Source: Cladorhizidae sp. MBARI D1340-BT2
Lineage: Eukaryota; Porifera; Demospongiae; Poecilosclerida; Cladorhizidae
Length of the DNA stretch: 64,000 nucleotides
Direction of reading: 5' to 3'
Assembly (NCBI GenBank): GCA_028752905.1
Contig: JAQNBH010000011.1
Span: forward strand, 24,124,341-24,188,340
Part shown: one piece after another, positions 10,814 to 21,454 of the stretch
Layout of the letters: each line of letters begins with the position of its first letter
How positions within the stretch are numbered: position 1 is the stretch's first letter
Position numbers and translations under genes: made by a program
The notes under the pieces: generated by a model
Database searches by the model: none
Told to the model about the DNA's origin: nothing
What the model saw: the letters and a program-made list of their open reading frames with translations, nothing else

Positions 10814-11523
10814 CTACATTGCATGCCAAAGTTTCAAGCAACTAACCTTTGCAGGGGTCAGAGTGTTATCACCATCAGTAAACACTGCCACACTATCTTG
10901 CAAGCGGTCTCCTGAAGACTGTATTGGGGCCACAACCATACAAGTAGGTACCTTAACCTTGTTAGGGCTCAGGTTCAACAAATTTATCGGAAATTTGTTT
11001 CCCTTAGGATTAACAAGGCACTGGTAATTTTGTATCACTAAGACCTTCCATAATGCAAACCTCTTTAGGTATCGGCTCTGAAATCTCAGCCATACATACT
11101 TGCTCCAAATAAGGTAGTATTTCAAGGGTTCGGGAAACTTTACTATGCCCAGCCATGTACTCTTCTCCTTACTCTGTCCTGGATTTAAAACCAATAGGGT
11201 ACAACCAACAATTTTAAGCTGGCCTTTGCCAAAATCAATTTGGGCTTTATATTGTGTCCGAAAATCTGCACCCAGAATTGCTGGAATAGTTAGAGGACTC
11301 GCTACAATAAACTTACTTCGATTTGTCTTGTGTCCCAGCGTGAAGTCCACTTCTGCAGCTCCATACACCCAAGAGGCATTCCATCAACTCCCATGAGTTG
11401 TCTTTCAACCCAGGATTCCAATATTCTGTTCAAGGTTGAGTGTATCTCATCCACTGTCTCTTTCCATACTAGCAACACTGCCACTCCTGTGTCCACAAGA
11501 AGAGAGAGTGGCATACCATCCAC
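10814..11523 (-). pseudogene. Gypsy aspartic protease region
   Basis: A retropepsin-like stretch with the catalytic signature LSLLVDTGVAV near 11500, followed in other frames by AEVDFTLGHK and AILGADF, then QIDFGKGQLKIVG. The flap-to-C-terminal GADF motif is where such proteases carry their conserved Gly-x-Asp-Phe. A frame change between the DTG part (11302-11523) and the GADF part (10814-11368) breaks the protein. The tail toward RT is a linker of no clear function. Confidence 0.75.
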
Positions 11524-11639
11524 CAGACCTCAATGCTGTAACCTCCTGTAGGTATGTTTACCTAATGAAATAACGTATGGTAAATGAAATGTATTTCCAT
11601 TACCCTCCTACATCTGAGTCGTGGTGCAGGTTTTTGTTT

Positions 11640-12470
11640 TCCTTCCTGTTGCTGATCAGCAAATCGGCATTGTCTTGCGAGGTGACCTGTCTGCCACAGA
11701 TCCAGCAAACAAGGGCTGGCTGTAATCATGTGGCTTGGCCTCTTTGACTTCTCCTATAGCCCTTTTGGCATCGCTGCTGAGGTTTCGCCTCCGTGATAAG
11801 ATTGGACTGCTCCTGAGATTGCTATTTTTGTAAATAGGATGCTTTCAGTTTGTCAAATCGATCTGTAAGTTTCTCCAACATAGCAACTAACTTATCTTTA
11901 GAAACCTGACTCACAGCATTGATGGTTGCCTGCCTCAGTTCTTCTCCCATTGGGGCAGCTTCCATTGTCTACGGATGTCATCTTTGGATGCAGGTAGAAC
12001 TCTAACTCCAGGATGGCTGCTATAGATGCATCCAATGTCTCTGCTAGGCAACAAATGTGACTTGAGGGTTCTTTAACAGAGCCAGATAAGCATTCAAGGT
12101 TAGCCCCTCTCTCTTGATTTGTCCTCCAGGTCATTGTAAGCCTCCTCTGCAAGCACTCACATTGTTGGTGCGCACCGCCCAGCTCTCATTTATTTGCTGT
12201 TGTGTGGTTCGCAGCTCATCCTGGTAACGAGACTGTTGACTGAGTGGCTCTAACCGCTCCTTCAGAGCCCTTGTAGTGGCATCGTAGCTGTCTTGGGTAT
12301 CTATCGGAAGTAATTGGAAAGCTGTCTAGGCTTTACCAGTAAGCCATACCTTCAGCCGCTGCAGCAACCCCACTCGTTTACTGCTGCCACTTTGGTGAAA
12401 GAAAACTCCACTGTTCCCAACTCCCCTCTCCACTGAATGCATCAGGTACAATGATGATGGACTTAGCATT
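11640..12470 (-). pseudogene. Gypsy gag with CCHC zinc knuckle, broken
   Basis: On - a capsid-like segment can be read (RALKERLEPLSQQSRYQDEL, QINESWAVR) around 12180-12290, with many frame changes after it. A zinc knuckle follows at 11667-11707: CWICGRQ and then, after a one-base shift, GHLARQC, which together fit C-x2-C-x4-H-x4-C. This is the nucleic-acid-binding end of gag. The open frame at 11898-12152 is only partly in the gag frame. Confidence 0.7.
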
Positions 12471-12494
12471 TCTCTTGTCTCAGATTCAGACACA

Positions 12495-12512
12495 ATCCTG
12501 CTGACTACGACA
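12495..12512 (-). other. Candidate primer-binding site (tRNA-Ser-like)
   Basis: Immediately inside the 5' LTR (element orientation), the - strand reads TTGTCGTAGTCAGCAGGATT. From general knowledge of tRNA 3' ends, it resembles the complement of a tRNA-Ser acceptor/T-arm end, with about two mismatches. The position is right for a PBS. The tRNA assignment is an inference from memory of the consensus, not an alignment. Confidence 0.4.
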
Positions 12513-12513
12513 A

Positions 12514-12775
12514 TGTAACCACGGTTGAGTAAGGATGGTCAGAAGAATATTACACCAATTTATCTTTGAGAATAATTTCATGGTAGAGTATGAAAACAGC
12601 ACACACTCTAGCAAGTCTGACAAAAAGTATTTCAAACTTGCGATATAAGTCAAAATCATACTCTGAGATCAGACGGGGAAATGACCTCACAGTTCAGTGT
12701 TAATTGCATGACCTAAATGTTCTAGAATGTTCTTACTGTTATTAATCTAGTGTGTGTGTAGTGTTCTTGACTACA
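12514..12775 (-). repeat. LTR (5' LTR in element orientation)
   Basis: Partner of 9310-9573. It begins TGTAAC on + and ends GACTACA, so both ends keep the TG...CA form of LTRs. Divergence from the other LTR is clearly more than a few percent. Confidence 0.85.
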
Positions 12776-14340
12776 AAAATATTTAAATAGATTTTACTTT
12801 TTTTAATACTAAATTCATCAATAGTAACAAATATCTTTCATAGAACAAAATACCCTTTTTCCCGACTGGTCCTCCCAGGTCTATCTTATACATGTGAAGT
12901 TACAAGGTTACGAACATAAATTATGCATGATAAAAAAATATATAATGGAATATTAATTTAAATACTGCAATTTTTGTGTCATGATAATAAAGACTTCAAT
13001 GGACCTGCTTTGACAATATTCAATTTTTACAATATTCGATTAGCCAGAGATTTTGTTACAACATTACCATAATTAATGACGAAATTCGTGAAAATAGCGC
13101 TCTTGAAATCTCTGCTCCACTAAATGTTGGAGTACTTGCCTGGCCCAATGTCACAGTGATTTCCATTTGGGATGAAAAGAATTAGTAGACATAGTAGAGA
13201 GCTTAAACCTTTGAACCCCATGGCCTCCAAGTCATGCTAATCCCATCCACTGCTCCACATCTCCTGAGGTCCTGGTAGGAAAATCACTCCAACTATAAAG
13301 TATGTTATAATATGTTGGTATAAATGAATTAAAACAGTGTTTATATTAAAAAAATGTTACATTGAGGTTTTTTAAAAGTCAGCAAGATTCGAGTACAATT
13401 TGAGACCACTAGAGACCCTTTCCAGGTCCTGTTATGAAATTAAGTACAGTTTGTCCAAATTTGATTTAAAAAATTGAAAACAACCAAACAAATTAGGCAA
13501 TTTTGGTGCACAAAAAATCTAATTAAAAGCAGCAGTTAATTATCTGTAGCACTGTACTGGAATATTATAATTTAAAAAACAGGATCTCAGGATATACCCC
13601 TCTATATTAGCAACAAATGTCTTGGGCAAAGAGTTTTAACTTGAAGTGAGTGCAGTTGAAGAATTATAATATTTTTCATATATATATAAATATATGTATA
13701 GATGGATTCATCAATGCACCTTATTACTTAGGTGAGATTATTCAAGTTTCTTTGCAATTTGGAGTGCTGTCTGGTGGCTTGGAGATAAATGTTTTTGTCA
13801 ATTTAACATAATTATCATAAGGATCAATATCATGTAAAGAACAAATTATTGGTATTACAAATGTGGTAATGCTACAGTTGATAGAGTCTAATAATTTGAT
13901 CAGCAAGTGACATTTATGATGAAAATACAAAAAAAATTTCTTCACAACCACAGTTTATCCAGTGTAAAGAACTTTTTCTAATGTTATATGAAATTTTTTT
14001 AGCAAATATGAAATAATCTCAATTCGCTTTTTCCATTTGGAATAATTAAATTTGGGGCTTGATTATCCAGGGTCTCATAAAATGCACACCGCCATGAAAT
14101 CTTTTGTGTTGTACAGGATTCTCTACAGTTGTGAAAAAATGTACAACAGTGAAACAAGAAAGATGTTTGAGACCTGAATGAAAAACTATAAAATTGCATG
14201 CAAGTCTTCTATTGCAGAGTATGAATGGAACCAACACAACTAATCTAGTGTGAAAGGACCTTTGAGAACGATTTACATCTAGCAAAAGAAGGGATTTCTC
14301 GTGAAGGTAGTGGTATGCATGTCAGACTAGAAACAGTTCT
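12776..14340. other. AT-rich non-genic stretch
   Basis: No coding feature that I can support. Open frames on - at 13742-13951, 13999-14199 and 14046-14285 have no recognisable domain. A short TA-rich run lies at about 13678-13700. The satellite array begins gradually near 14345. Confidence 0.6.
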
Positions 14341-14344
14341 CCAA

Positions 14345-17300
14345 TGAGATGTAGAGCTAGATAAGCTTCCTTTTCAACATTATGGAACTGTTTCTACCCT
14401 ATAAATGACCGAAAAAATGGTATTTGGTGTGAAATCTCTTTTTAACCAAACAATCTCTATTTTGCTCCAATTGGGAGCGTTTTGTTCCGAAATCGCTCAT
14501 TCAGGGCACATTAGCTTCCTTTTTAACATTATTGAACTGTTTCTACACTTTAAATGATAGAAAACAGCATTTAGTTAGAAATCTCCCACTTTTTAACCTG
14601 GGAGCGTTTTTAGGTAAAACTGTCCGAAATCGCTTAAAAGTGGGCAGATTAGCTTCCCTTTCTAAATTATGGAACTGTTTCTACTGTTTAAATGACTGAA
14701 AACGGCCTTAGGTGGCTCCAAATGGGACATTTTAAGGGAAAACTGTAACTAATGGCTTCTTTTTCCTGTTTTTACTCTTTAAATGAGAGAAAAACGCTTT
14801 TGATTAGAAATCTCCACTTTTTAACCGAAAGAAGCTCTATTTTGACCAATTTGGATGTTTTTGAGCGTTTTTAAGAAAAATCTGAAATCGCTTTCTTTTC
14901 AAAATTGCTTCCTTTTCAAAATTGCTTCCTTTTCAAAATTGCTTCCTTTTCAACATGGAACTGTTTCTACTCTTTAAATGACTGCCTTTTCTGAGAAATC
15001 TCACCTTTTGAACCGGAAAGAAGCTCTATTTTGCTAGTTGTTTTCTGTCATTTAAAGAGTAGCAGTTCCACCATTTTTACAAAAATTAGAGATTTGTACA
15101 GTTTCTACTCTTTAAACCCAGAAAACGGGAAATCTCCCCTTTTTAACCGAAAGAAGCTCTATTACGCTCCAATTGGCGAAAGAAGCTCTATTTTATTCTA
15201 ATTGCGAGCGTTTTGAGGAAAAACTTTCTAAAATCGTTCATTCTTATCTAAATTGCACAGTAGCTTCTTTTCAACATTACGGAACTGTTTCTACTCTTTA
15301 AATGATAGAAAACAGGTTTTTATCACCTTTTGACCGAAACAATTTTGTTCCAATTTGGACATTTTTAAGGAAAAATGGTCACAAAACACTCATTCAAGCA
15401 TATTAGTTTCCTCTGTAACATAATTGAACAGTTTCTACTCTTTAAATGACAGAAAACTAAGTTTTTATTCTCTAATTGTGCCGTTTATGATCGTTTGAGA
15501 AAAAACTGCTCATTCTTTTCAAAATTGGCACATTAGCTTCCTTTTCAACATTATGGAACTGTTTCTACTCTTTAAATGACAGAAAGCAGCTTTGGTTAGA
15601 AATCTCCCATTTCTATTTTGCTCCAATTGGGATGTTTTGAGGGTTTTAGAAAAAACTGTCCCATACTTTTACATAATGGACACATTAGCTTCCTTTTAAC
15701 ATTATGGAACTGTTTAGACTGTGAAATCTCTATTTGGGATGTTTTTAGCGTTTTGAGGGGAAAACTGTCTGAAATCACTCATTCTTTTCAAAAGGGGCAT
15801 ATTAGCTTTCTTTTCTACATTATGGAACGGTTTCTACTCTTTCTTTAAACGACCGAAAACGGCTTTTGTTGGGAAATCTCCCCTTTTTAACCACCCATTT
15901 GGCGAATGAAGCATAATTGCGAAAAATTATTCTGAACTAGCTCATTCCTTTCAAAATGGTGTGTGCTCTCTTTTGATGTTTCAGAGGTATAACTATAGCT
16001 TGCTTCCTACATTATGGAACTGTATCTACTCTTTAAATGAGAGAAAGCAGCTTTTGTTTAGAAATCTCCCCTTCTAAACCTCTATTTTGCTCCAATTGGT
16101 TCGTTATTGAGCGTTATGCGGAAAAATTGTCTAAAATAGCTCATTCATGTCAAATGGGAATTTTTTCAAAATTATGGAACTGTTTCTACACGTTAAACGG
16201 CTTTTGGTTGGAAATCTCCCCTTTTTTAACCGCTCTATTTTGCTCCAATTGCCGAAAGAAGCACTAATTGCGACGTTGTTGAGCGTTTTGAGGAAAAACT
16301 TTCGTCATTCTTTTCAAAATCGGCACATTAGCTTCCTTTTCAACATTATAGAACTGTTTCTACTCTTTAAATAAAAGAAAATGGCTTTTGGTGTGAAATT
16401 ACCACTTTTTACACCATTTTGATCCAATTGGGAAGTTTGGACGTTTTGAGGAAAAAATTTCCATTTTTGTCTTCCTTTTAAACATTATGGAACTGTTTCT
16501 ACTCTTTAAATGACATAACAGCTTTTGGTTAGAAATCTCCCTTTTTTTAACCGAAGATCTATTTTGCTCCAATTGGGGTGTTTTTGTGGGTTTGAGGAAA
16601 AACAGTCCCATTCTATACAAAATGGGTACAATAGCTTCCTTTTCTACAACGTGCAACTGTTTCGACTTGAAAATACAGAAAACGGGTGTGAAATCTCTAT
16701 TTGGGATGTTTCTTAGCGTTTTGAGGAAAGACTGTCTGAAATCACTCATTCTTTTCAAAATGGCTTTCTTTTCAACATTATGGAACGGTATCTTCCCTTT
16801 TTAACCTCTATTTAGCATAATTGCGAAAACAAATTCTGAACTAGCTCATTCATTTCAAAATGGGCACATTAGCTTCCCATTCTACATTATAGAACTGTAT
16901 CTACCTTTTGGGCTTTTGTTTAGAAATCTCCCCTTTTTAACCGAATCTCTAGAGGGATGTTTTTGAGCATTTTGAGGAAAAACTGTACGAACTCTCTCAT
17001 TTTGGTCAAAATGGGCACATTAGCTTCGTTTTCATCATTATAGAACTGCTTCTACTCGTTAAACGGCTTTTGGTTGGAAATTTCCCCTTTTTATGCAAAG
17101 TAGCTCTATTTTGCTCCTTGGCGAAAGAAGCTCTAGTTGCGACCTTGTTAAGCGTTTTGAGGAAACACTTTCGTCATTCTTTGCAAAATCAGCACATTAG
17201 CTTCTATTTCAACTGTATGGAACTGTTTCTTCTCTTTAAATGACATAAAAAGGTTTTTATTAGAATTCTCACCCTTTTGACGGAAAGAAGCTCTATTTTG

Positions 17301-19170
17301 CTTCAATTTGGAGCTTTTTGGCGGGAAAATGTCCCACATCACTCATTCTTTTCAAAATAGGCATATTAGCTTCCTTTTTAACATTATGGAACTGTTCTAC
17401 TTTTTAAATAACAGAAAACGTCTTTTGGTTTGAAATCACCCCTTTTTACTGATTTTGAAAGTTTTTTAACGTTTTGAGGAAAAACTGTCCTTCCTTTTTA
17501 ACATTATGGATCTGTTTCTACTCTTTAACTGATAGATAACAGCTTTTGGTTGGAAATCTCCCATTTTTAATTAAAAAAAGTTCTAGTTTGCTATAATTGG
17601 GACTTTTTGAGCGTTTTCAGGAAAAACTGTCTCATTCTTTTCAAAATGGGCAAATTAGCTTCATTATATAGCTTCATTATATAACAAAATGTTTTGTGCA
17701 TTTTGAGGAAAAATGTACGAAATCTCTCAATTTGGCCAAAACGGGCACATTAGCTTCGTTTTCAACATTAAGGAACTGTTTCTACTCGTTAAACGGCTTT
17801 TAGTTGGAAATCTCCCCTTTTTAACCAAAGAAGCTCTATTTTGCTCCATTGGCGAAAGAAGCTCTAATTGCGACTTGTTAAGCGTTTTGAGGAAACACTC
17901 ATCATTCTTTGCAAAATCAGCAAATTAGCTTCCTTTTCAACAGTACGGAACCATTTCTTCTCTTTAATTGACAGAAAACAGGTTTTTATTAGAAATTTCA
18001 CCTTTTTAACCGAAAGAAGCTCTATTTTGCTTCAATTTGGAGCGTTTTGGGGGGAAAATGTACCACATCACTCATTCTTTTCAAAATAGGCATATTAGCT
18101 CCCTTTTTAACATTATGGAACTGTTTCTACTCTTTAAATGAGAGCACACGGGTTTTGGTTAGAAATGTCCCCATTGTAATCTTTCAATTTAAAAAGGTGA
18201 GATTTATAACTAAAAGCTATATTTTGCTCAAATTTGGATGTTTTTGAGGGTTTGAGGAAAAACTGTCCAAGACATTCTTTTCAAAATGGGCAAATTAGCT
18301 TCATTTTCAACATTATGTAACTCTTCTACTCTTTAAATGACAGAAATCAGGTTTGAAATCTCCTCCCAATTGGGTTTTTTGGGGGGGGCATTAACTGTCC
18401 AAAATCATTTTCAAAATGGCTTCTTTTTCAACATTATGGAACTGTTTCTACACTTTAAATGACAGAAAAAGGCGGAAATCTCTATTTTTAATTGAAAGCT
18501 CTTTTTGGCTCATTCTTTTCAAAATGGGCACATTAGCTTCCTTTTCAACGTTATGAAACAGTTTCTACTGTTTAAATGACAGAAAACGGGTTTTGGTTGG
18601 ATATCTCCCCTTTTTAACCAAAAGAGGGATGTTTTTGAGTCCAAAATTGCTCATTCATTTTCAAAACCGGCACATTAGCTTCCTTATCAACATTATAGAA
18701 CTGTTTCTACTCTTTAAATAACAGAAAACGGCTTTTGGTGTGAAATCCCCCTTTTTACACTATTTTGATCCAACTGGGAAGTTTTTGAGCGTTTTGATGC
18801 AAAAACTGTCCTTTTTTAACATTATGGATCTGTTTCTACTCTTAACTGATAACAGCTTTTGGTTAGATATCTCCCATTTTTAACTGAAAAAAGTTATAGA
18901 TTGCTATAATTGGGACTTTTTGAGCGTTTTCAGAAAAAGCTGTCTCATTCTTTTCAAAATGGGCAAATTAGCTTCATTATATAACTGTTCCTACTCTTTA
19001 AATAATTGAAAACGGCTTTTGTTGTGAAATCTCCATTTTTAACCGAAAAATCTCTATTCCAATTGGTCTTGAAAAACTTTACGAAATCTCTCATTTTTGT
19101 CAAAAGGTCACATTACTTCGTTTTCAACATTATAGAACTGTTTCTACGCTTTAAATGACAGAAAACGGCA
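14345..19170. repeat. Degenerate satellite array, about 120-190 bp monomers
   Basis: About 30 diverged head-to-tail monomers. Each contains, in order, CATTAGCTTCCTTTTCAACA, TTATGGAACTGTTTCTACTC, TTTAAATGACAGAAAACGG, AAATCTCCCCTTTTTAACCG, AAAGAAGCTCTATTTTGCTC, CAATTGGGAGCGTTTTGAGG and AAAAACTGTC with TCATTCTTTTCAAAATGGGC. Spacing between successive GAACTGTTTCTAC sites is mostly 120-190 bp, with some losses. Monomers differ by many indels, so the array is old or poorly homogenised. At 14885-14945 an 18-bp piece (TTGCTTCCTTTTCAAAA) is repeated in tandem. Open frames in the array (60-120 residues) follow the repeat and are not genes. The monomer length is close to that of many nucleosome-phased satellites. 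Confidence 0.9.
15960..15998 (+). repeat. Short dispersed module inside the satellite
   Basis: The string TGTGCTCTCTTTTGAT, followed by GTTTCAGAGGTATAACTATA, interrupts a satellite monomer. It recurs almost unchanged at 19768-19806. The first half also occurs at about 32900 and 42080. It therefore belongs to a dispersed repeat and not to the satellite. Confidence 0.75.
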
Positions 19171-19619
19171 TACCTAGTAGTAGTCGAGAGATTTGAGTTT
19201 TTAATTTCACTACAATAGACAATACTTCCTAGAATAGTGCACGTGCCAACTATTCCTTCAACAGCTAGAACCCAGCCGTACCATAAATTATGAGGGCAGG
19301 AGACTGAGGCGTGGCCTATTTCACTGAGCACCTGCAGAGTGAAAAGGGCACACACATCCTCACTTAGACCCAATAGCATGTGCATATTTTGTTGTCAATA
19401 ATTAACAAGGATTAGTGCACAACCAATTCCAATGCATAAGCTATTTCACAGAATACTGGAGCTTGGGAGTGAGCTATTCGAGGGTGCAAAGTGATTTAGG
19501 GTGTGAAGAGATCAAAGAGAATTTGGTACGTAATAAAGTAGGCGAGTCAGAATGTTTGTCATCTCTGTTTGCTTCAATAAAAATAAAAATAATTATGATA
19601 AAATAAAATAAAGTGAGTG

Positions 19620-19810
19620 CCATCTGGGGTATAACTGAAGTCAGTTACCATAAAACCTCGGCAGCTGAATTCCCGAGATCTTCCTGTGGTTACAACTTTA
19701 GAGCTCCGTAGATTCTGCAAACTTCATGGTATGGACTTGATATGTAGCTCAAAAGATAGGTCTCTGTGTGCTCTCTTTTGATCTTTCAGAGGTATAACTA
19801 TAAGTAAGTT
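19620..19810 (+). repeat. Fragment of a dispersed repeat family
   Basis: The part TTACAACTTTAGAGCTCCGT to GTAGCTCAAAA (about 19690-19757) is similar to 39632-39692 (TTACGACTTTATAGCTCATA to ATGAGCTCAAAA). The 3' part contains the TGTGCTCTCTTTTGAT module. No coding potential was seen, and the family is unknown to me. Confidence 0.6.
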
Positions 19811-19916
19811 ACTAGACCCTAAATTGGAGGTACCTCAAAAACCTGGTTCCAAAAAACCTCAATCCAAAATAACTCCAGATTGTTAAGTGCTGAAGTTTTA
19901 ACGGTGGCATGGTTGT

Positions 19917-20165
19917 TTGAAGAGTATGATTCGTAAGATCCAGGGCAAAGACCTTGAGAATGGGACAAACTCCTAAAGTATTGCTTGTTGGCATACAGAG
20001 CCACAGGATTTCCACCTTACGAATTAGTTCTTGCTAAGCACGGTTGTGTGAGTACAGCTATTGAGGGAGACCCTAGTAGCTCTACACGAAGTAGCTCATG
20101 CAATGTGGCTATTGCAAAAAGAAAAATCCAAGACAGCATATGATGCAAGATCCAAGGCCCATTAA
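19917..20165 (+). pseudogene. Gypsy integrase C-terminal fragment
   Basis: The + strand reads LKSMIRKIQGKDLENG, then after a one-base shift KYCLLAYRATGFPPYELVLA, then after another shift RETLVALHEVAHAMWLLQKE and AYDARSK. These match the region after the catalytic glutamate in Gypsy integrases (the LKSMIRK, AYR and PFELVYG-type motifs). At least two frameshifts break it. The partner core is probably the minus-strand integrase that ends near 21460. The fragment is followed by an RNase H piece, which is not the normal order in one element. Confidence 0.7.
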
Positions 20166-20212
20166 CCATTTAATCTCTGTTATTTGCCACGAGCATACGC
20201 TCATACTCCCCA

Positions 20213-20458
20213 GAAAGGACGACCAGCTGGTACTTCATACAGACGCTTCAATGATGGGCATCGGAGCTGTCCTATCAGCCGTGCAGGAGGACATCAAACG
20301 ACCAGTGGCCTATTTTTCAAAAAGATTATCAGCGGCAGAGAAAATTTACACCATCTCAGAGTTGGAGTGTCTAGCAGTGGTAAAGTCTGTCGACACTTCG
20401 CCATCCACCTACTGGGGCGCATCTTCATCGTGGGACTTTCTTCTTTTGGGACTAGTAT
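20213..20458 (+). pseudogene. Gypsy RNase H fragment
   Basis: An open stretch reads DDQLVLHTDASMMGIGAVLS, then KRPVAYFSKRLSAAEKIYTI and SELECLAVVKSV. This is the N-terminal half of the RNase H domain that follows Gypsy RT, including the TDAS segment with its catalytic Asp and the E of SELECLA. A frameshift after VVKSV moves the continuation (RHFAIHLLGRIFIV) into another frame. The fragment ends in a 28-bp tandem repeat. It is clearly richer in G+C than its surroundings. Confidence 0.85.
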
Positions 20459-20494
20459 CCTCAAATATTTTCTGAACATCATCGATTTGACAGA

Positions 20495-20550
20495 GCTACC
20501 TAAACTGGCCCGCTGCTGCAATGCTACCTAAATTGGCCCACTGCTGCAAT
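20495..20550. repeat. 28-bp tandem duplication
   Basis: Units at 20495-20522 and 20523-20550 (GCTACCTAAACTGGCCCGCT and the near-identical next copy) plus a short third start. They sit at the broken end of the RNase H fragment. Confidence 0.9.
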
Positions 20551-20579
20551 GCTACCTAAATAGAACTTAGCCTCCCGAA

Positions 20580-21217
20580 TGCGCATGTATTCCTATTTGT
20601 CACATATTAGATCGAGGTAAAATTAAACAACGATGCGTTCCAACGGTGCGTTGCAATGTTCGTGCGTACCGTTATCCATGTGTTCTTAAATGGTAGATCG
20701 TGCATTGCTTTCTAATCGTTCGAGCATACCACCTACATTGAATAGTATGTGCAACTAGGCAGCTCATGGAGTGAATGGAACATGCGTGTTCTGATCAAGG
20801 AAATCAATCGGTGTTTACTTATTTACTTATTTTAAAGACCTTTAGCTGCCTTAATGTTGGCTTCAGCTGCTCTGTATATACCTCCAGCTTGCTCTGAATC
20901 CTTCACTAATGTGTATAGGACAATCATGAATACTATTTTTAAATCATATATATTAAAGCGGGTTAAAATAAGCGCTTCTTTGTATTACTCATGACAGAAC
21001 ATAGAGACATCCTTTTATCATTTCTCAGACACTAAAACCTAAAATTGTCACCAGATCCTCTATGATGTAATGTTATGTTGTTATGACATCATACAAAAAC
21101 ATGTGTGGCAGATTGGAGATCACAGGGCACATGGAAGGTCCTTTGGCCATGACAAACAACTGGCGAAAGTCTCAGCTGAGCCATGTGTTGACGTAGTTGG
21201 TCTGCAAAGATACCTGC
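20580..21217. other. Non-genic spacer
   Basis: I see no coding feature, RNA gene or repeat here that I can name. Composition is AT-rich. Confidence 0.5.
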
Positions 21218-21305
21218 AGGGTTGTTCCATGCTTAATGCTGTAGCTAGCTATACCTGTATGAGGGTTGTTCCATGCTTGATGCTGTAACTGGCTGTACCT
21301 GTATT
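21218..21305. repeat. 44-bp tandem duplication
   Basis: Two 44-bp units (21218-21261, 21262-21305), both starting AGGGTTGTTCCATGCTT and ending TACCTGTAT plus one base. The second copy ends exactly where the foldback element begins. Confidence 0.88.
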
Positions 21306-21454
21306 CAATGACCTTTTTCATTAGGCATAAAAATGTAAGAACGTGGTCAAGTGCGCGGGTGGAAAATTGATTACATTGTAAATCAACGTAATTAATTTTT
21401 CACCCGCCCTTGACCACATACTAAAATTTTAACGCCTAATGAAAAAGGTCATTG
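21306..21454. repeat. 149-bp foldback / MITE-like inverted repeat
   Basis: The first 21 bases (starting CAATGACCTTTTTCATTAGG) and the last 21 are exact reverse complements. Complementarity continues with few mismatches through the arms (GTGGTCAAG with CTTGACCAC, GCGGGTGGAAAA with TTTTTCACCCGC) to a short loop near 21372-21385. The whole unit would form a long hairpin. TA lies close to both ends, but a clean target duplication is not evident. There is no coding capacity. Confidence 0.88.

Larger units (their letters stand above)
9310..12775 (-). mobile_element. Gypsy-type LTR retrotransposon, internally deleted and decayed
   Basis: Two diverged LTRs of about 262-264 bp bound a minus-strand interior with the order LTR, primer site, gag, protease, RT, integrase C-terminus, LTR. 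The interior is only about 2.9 kb. The second half of RT, RNase H and most of integrase are absent. The LTRs differ by many substitutions, so the insertion is old. AAAA lies just outside both ends (9306-9309 and 12776-12779) and may be the target duplication, although A-runs make this weak. Every frame is broken by stops or shifts. Confidence 0.88.

Noticed and set aside
10347..11551. Plus-strand frames across the Gypsy element
   Set aside because: They are antisense to the gag, protease and RT motifs read on the minus strand.
14345..19170. CENP-B box in the longer satellite
   Set aside because: I looked for a TTCG....A..CGGG-type site and found none that holds across monomers.
19113..19385. 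90-residue minus-strand frame with a hydrophobic stretch (GWVLAVEGIVGTCTILGSIV)
   Set aside because: It overlaps the end of the satellite array. A membrane exon is possible, but there is no second exon or conservation to support it.
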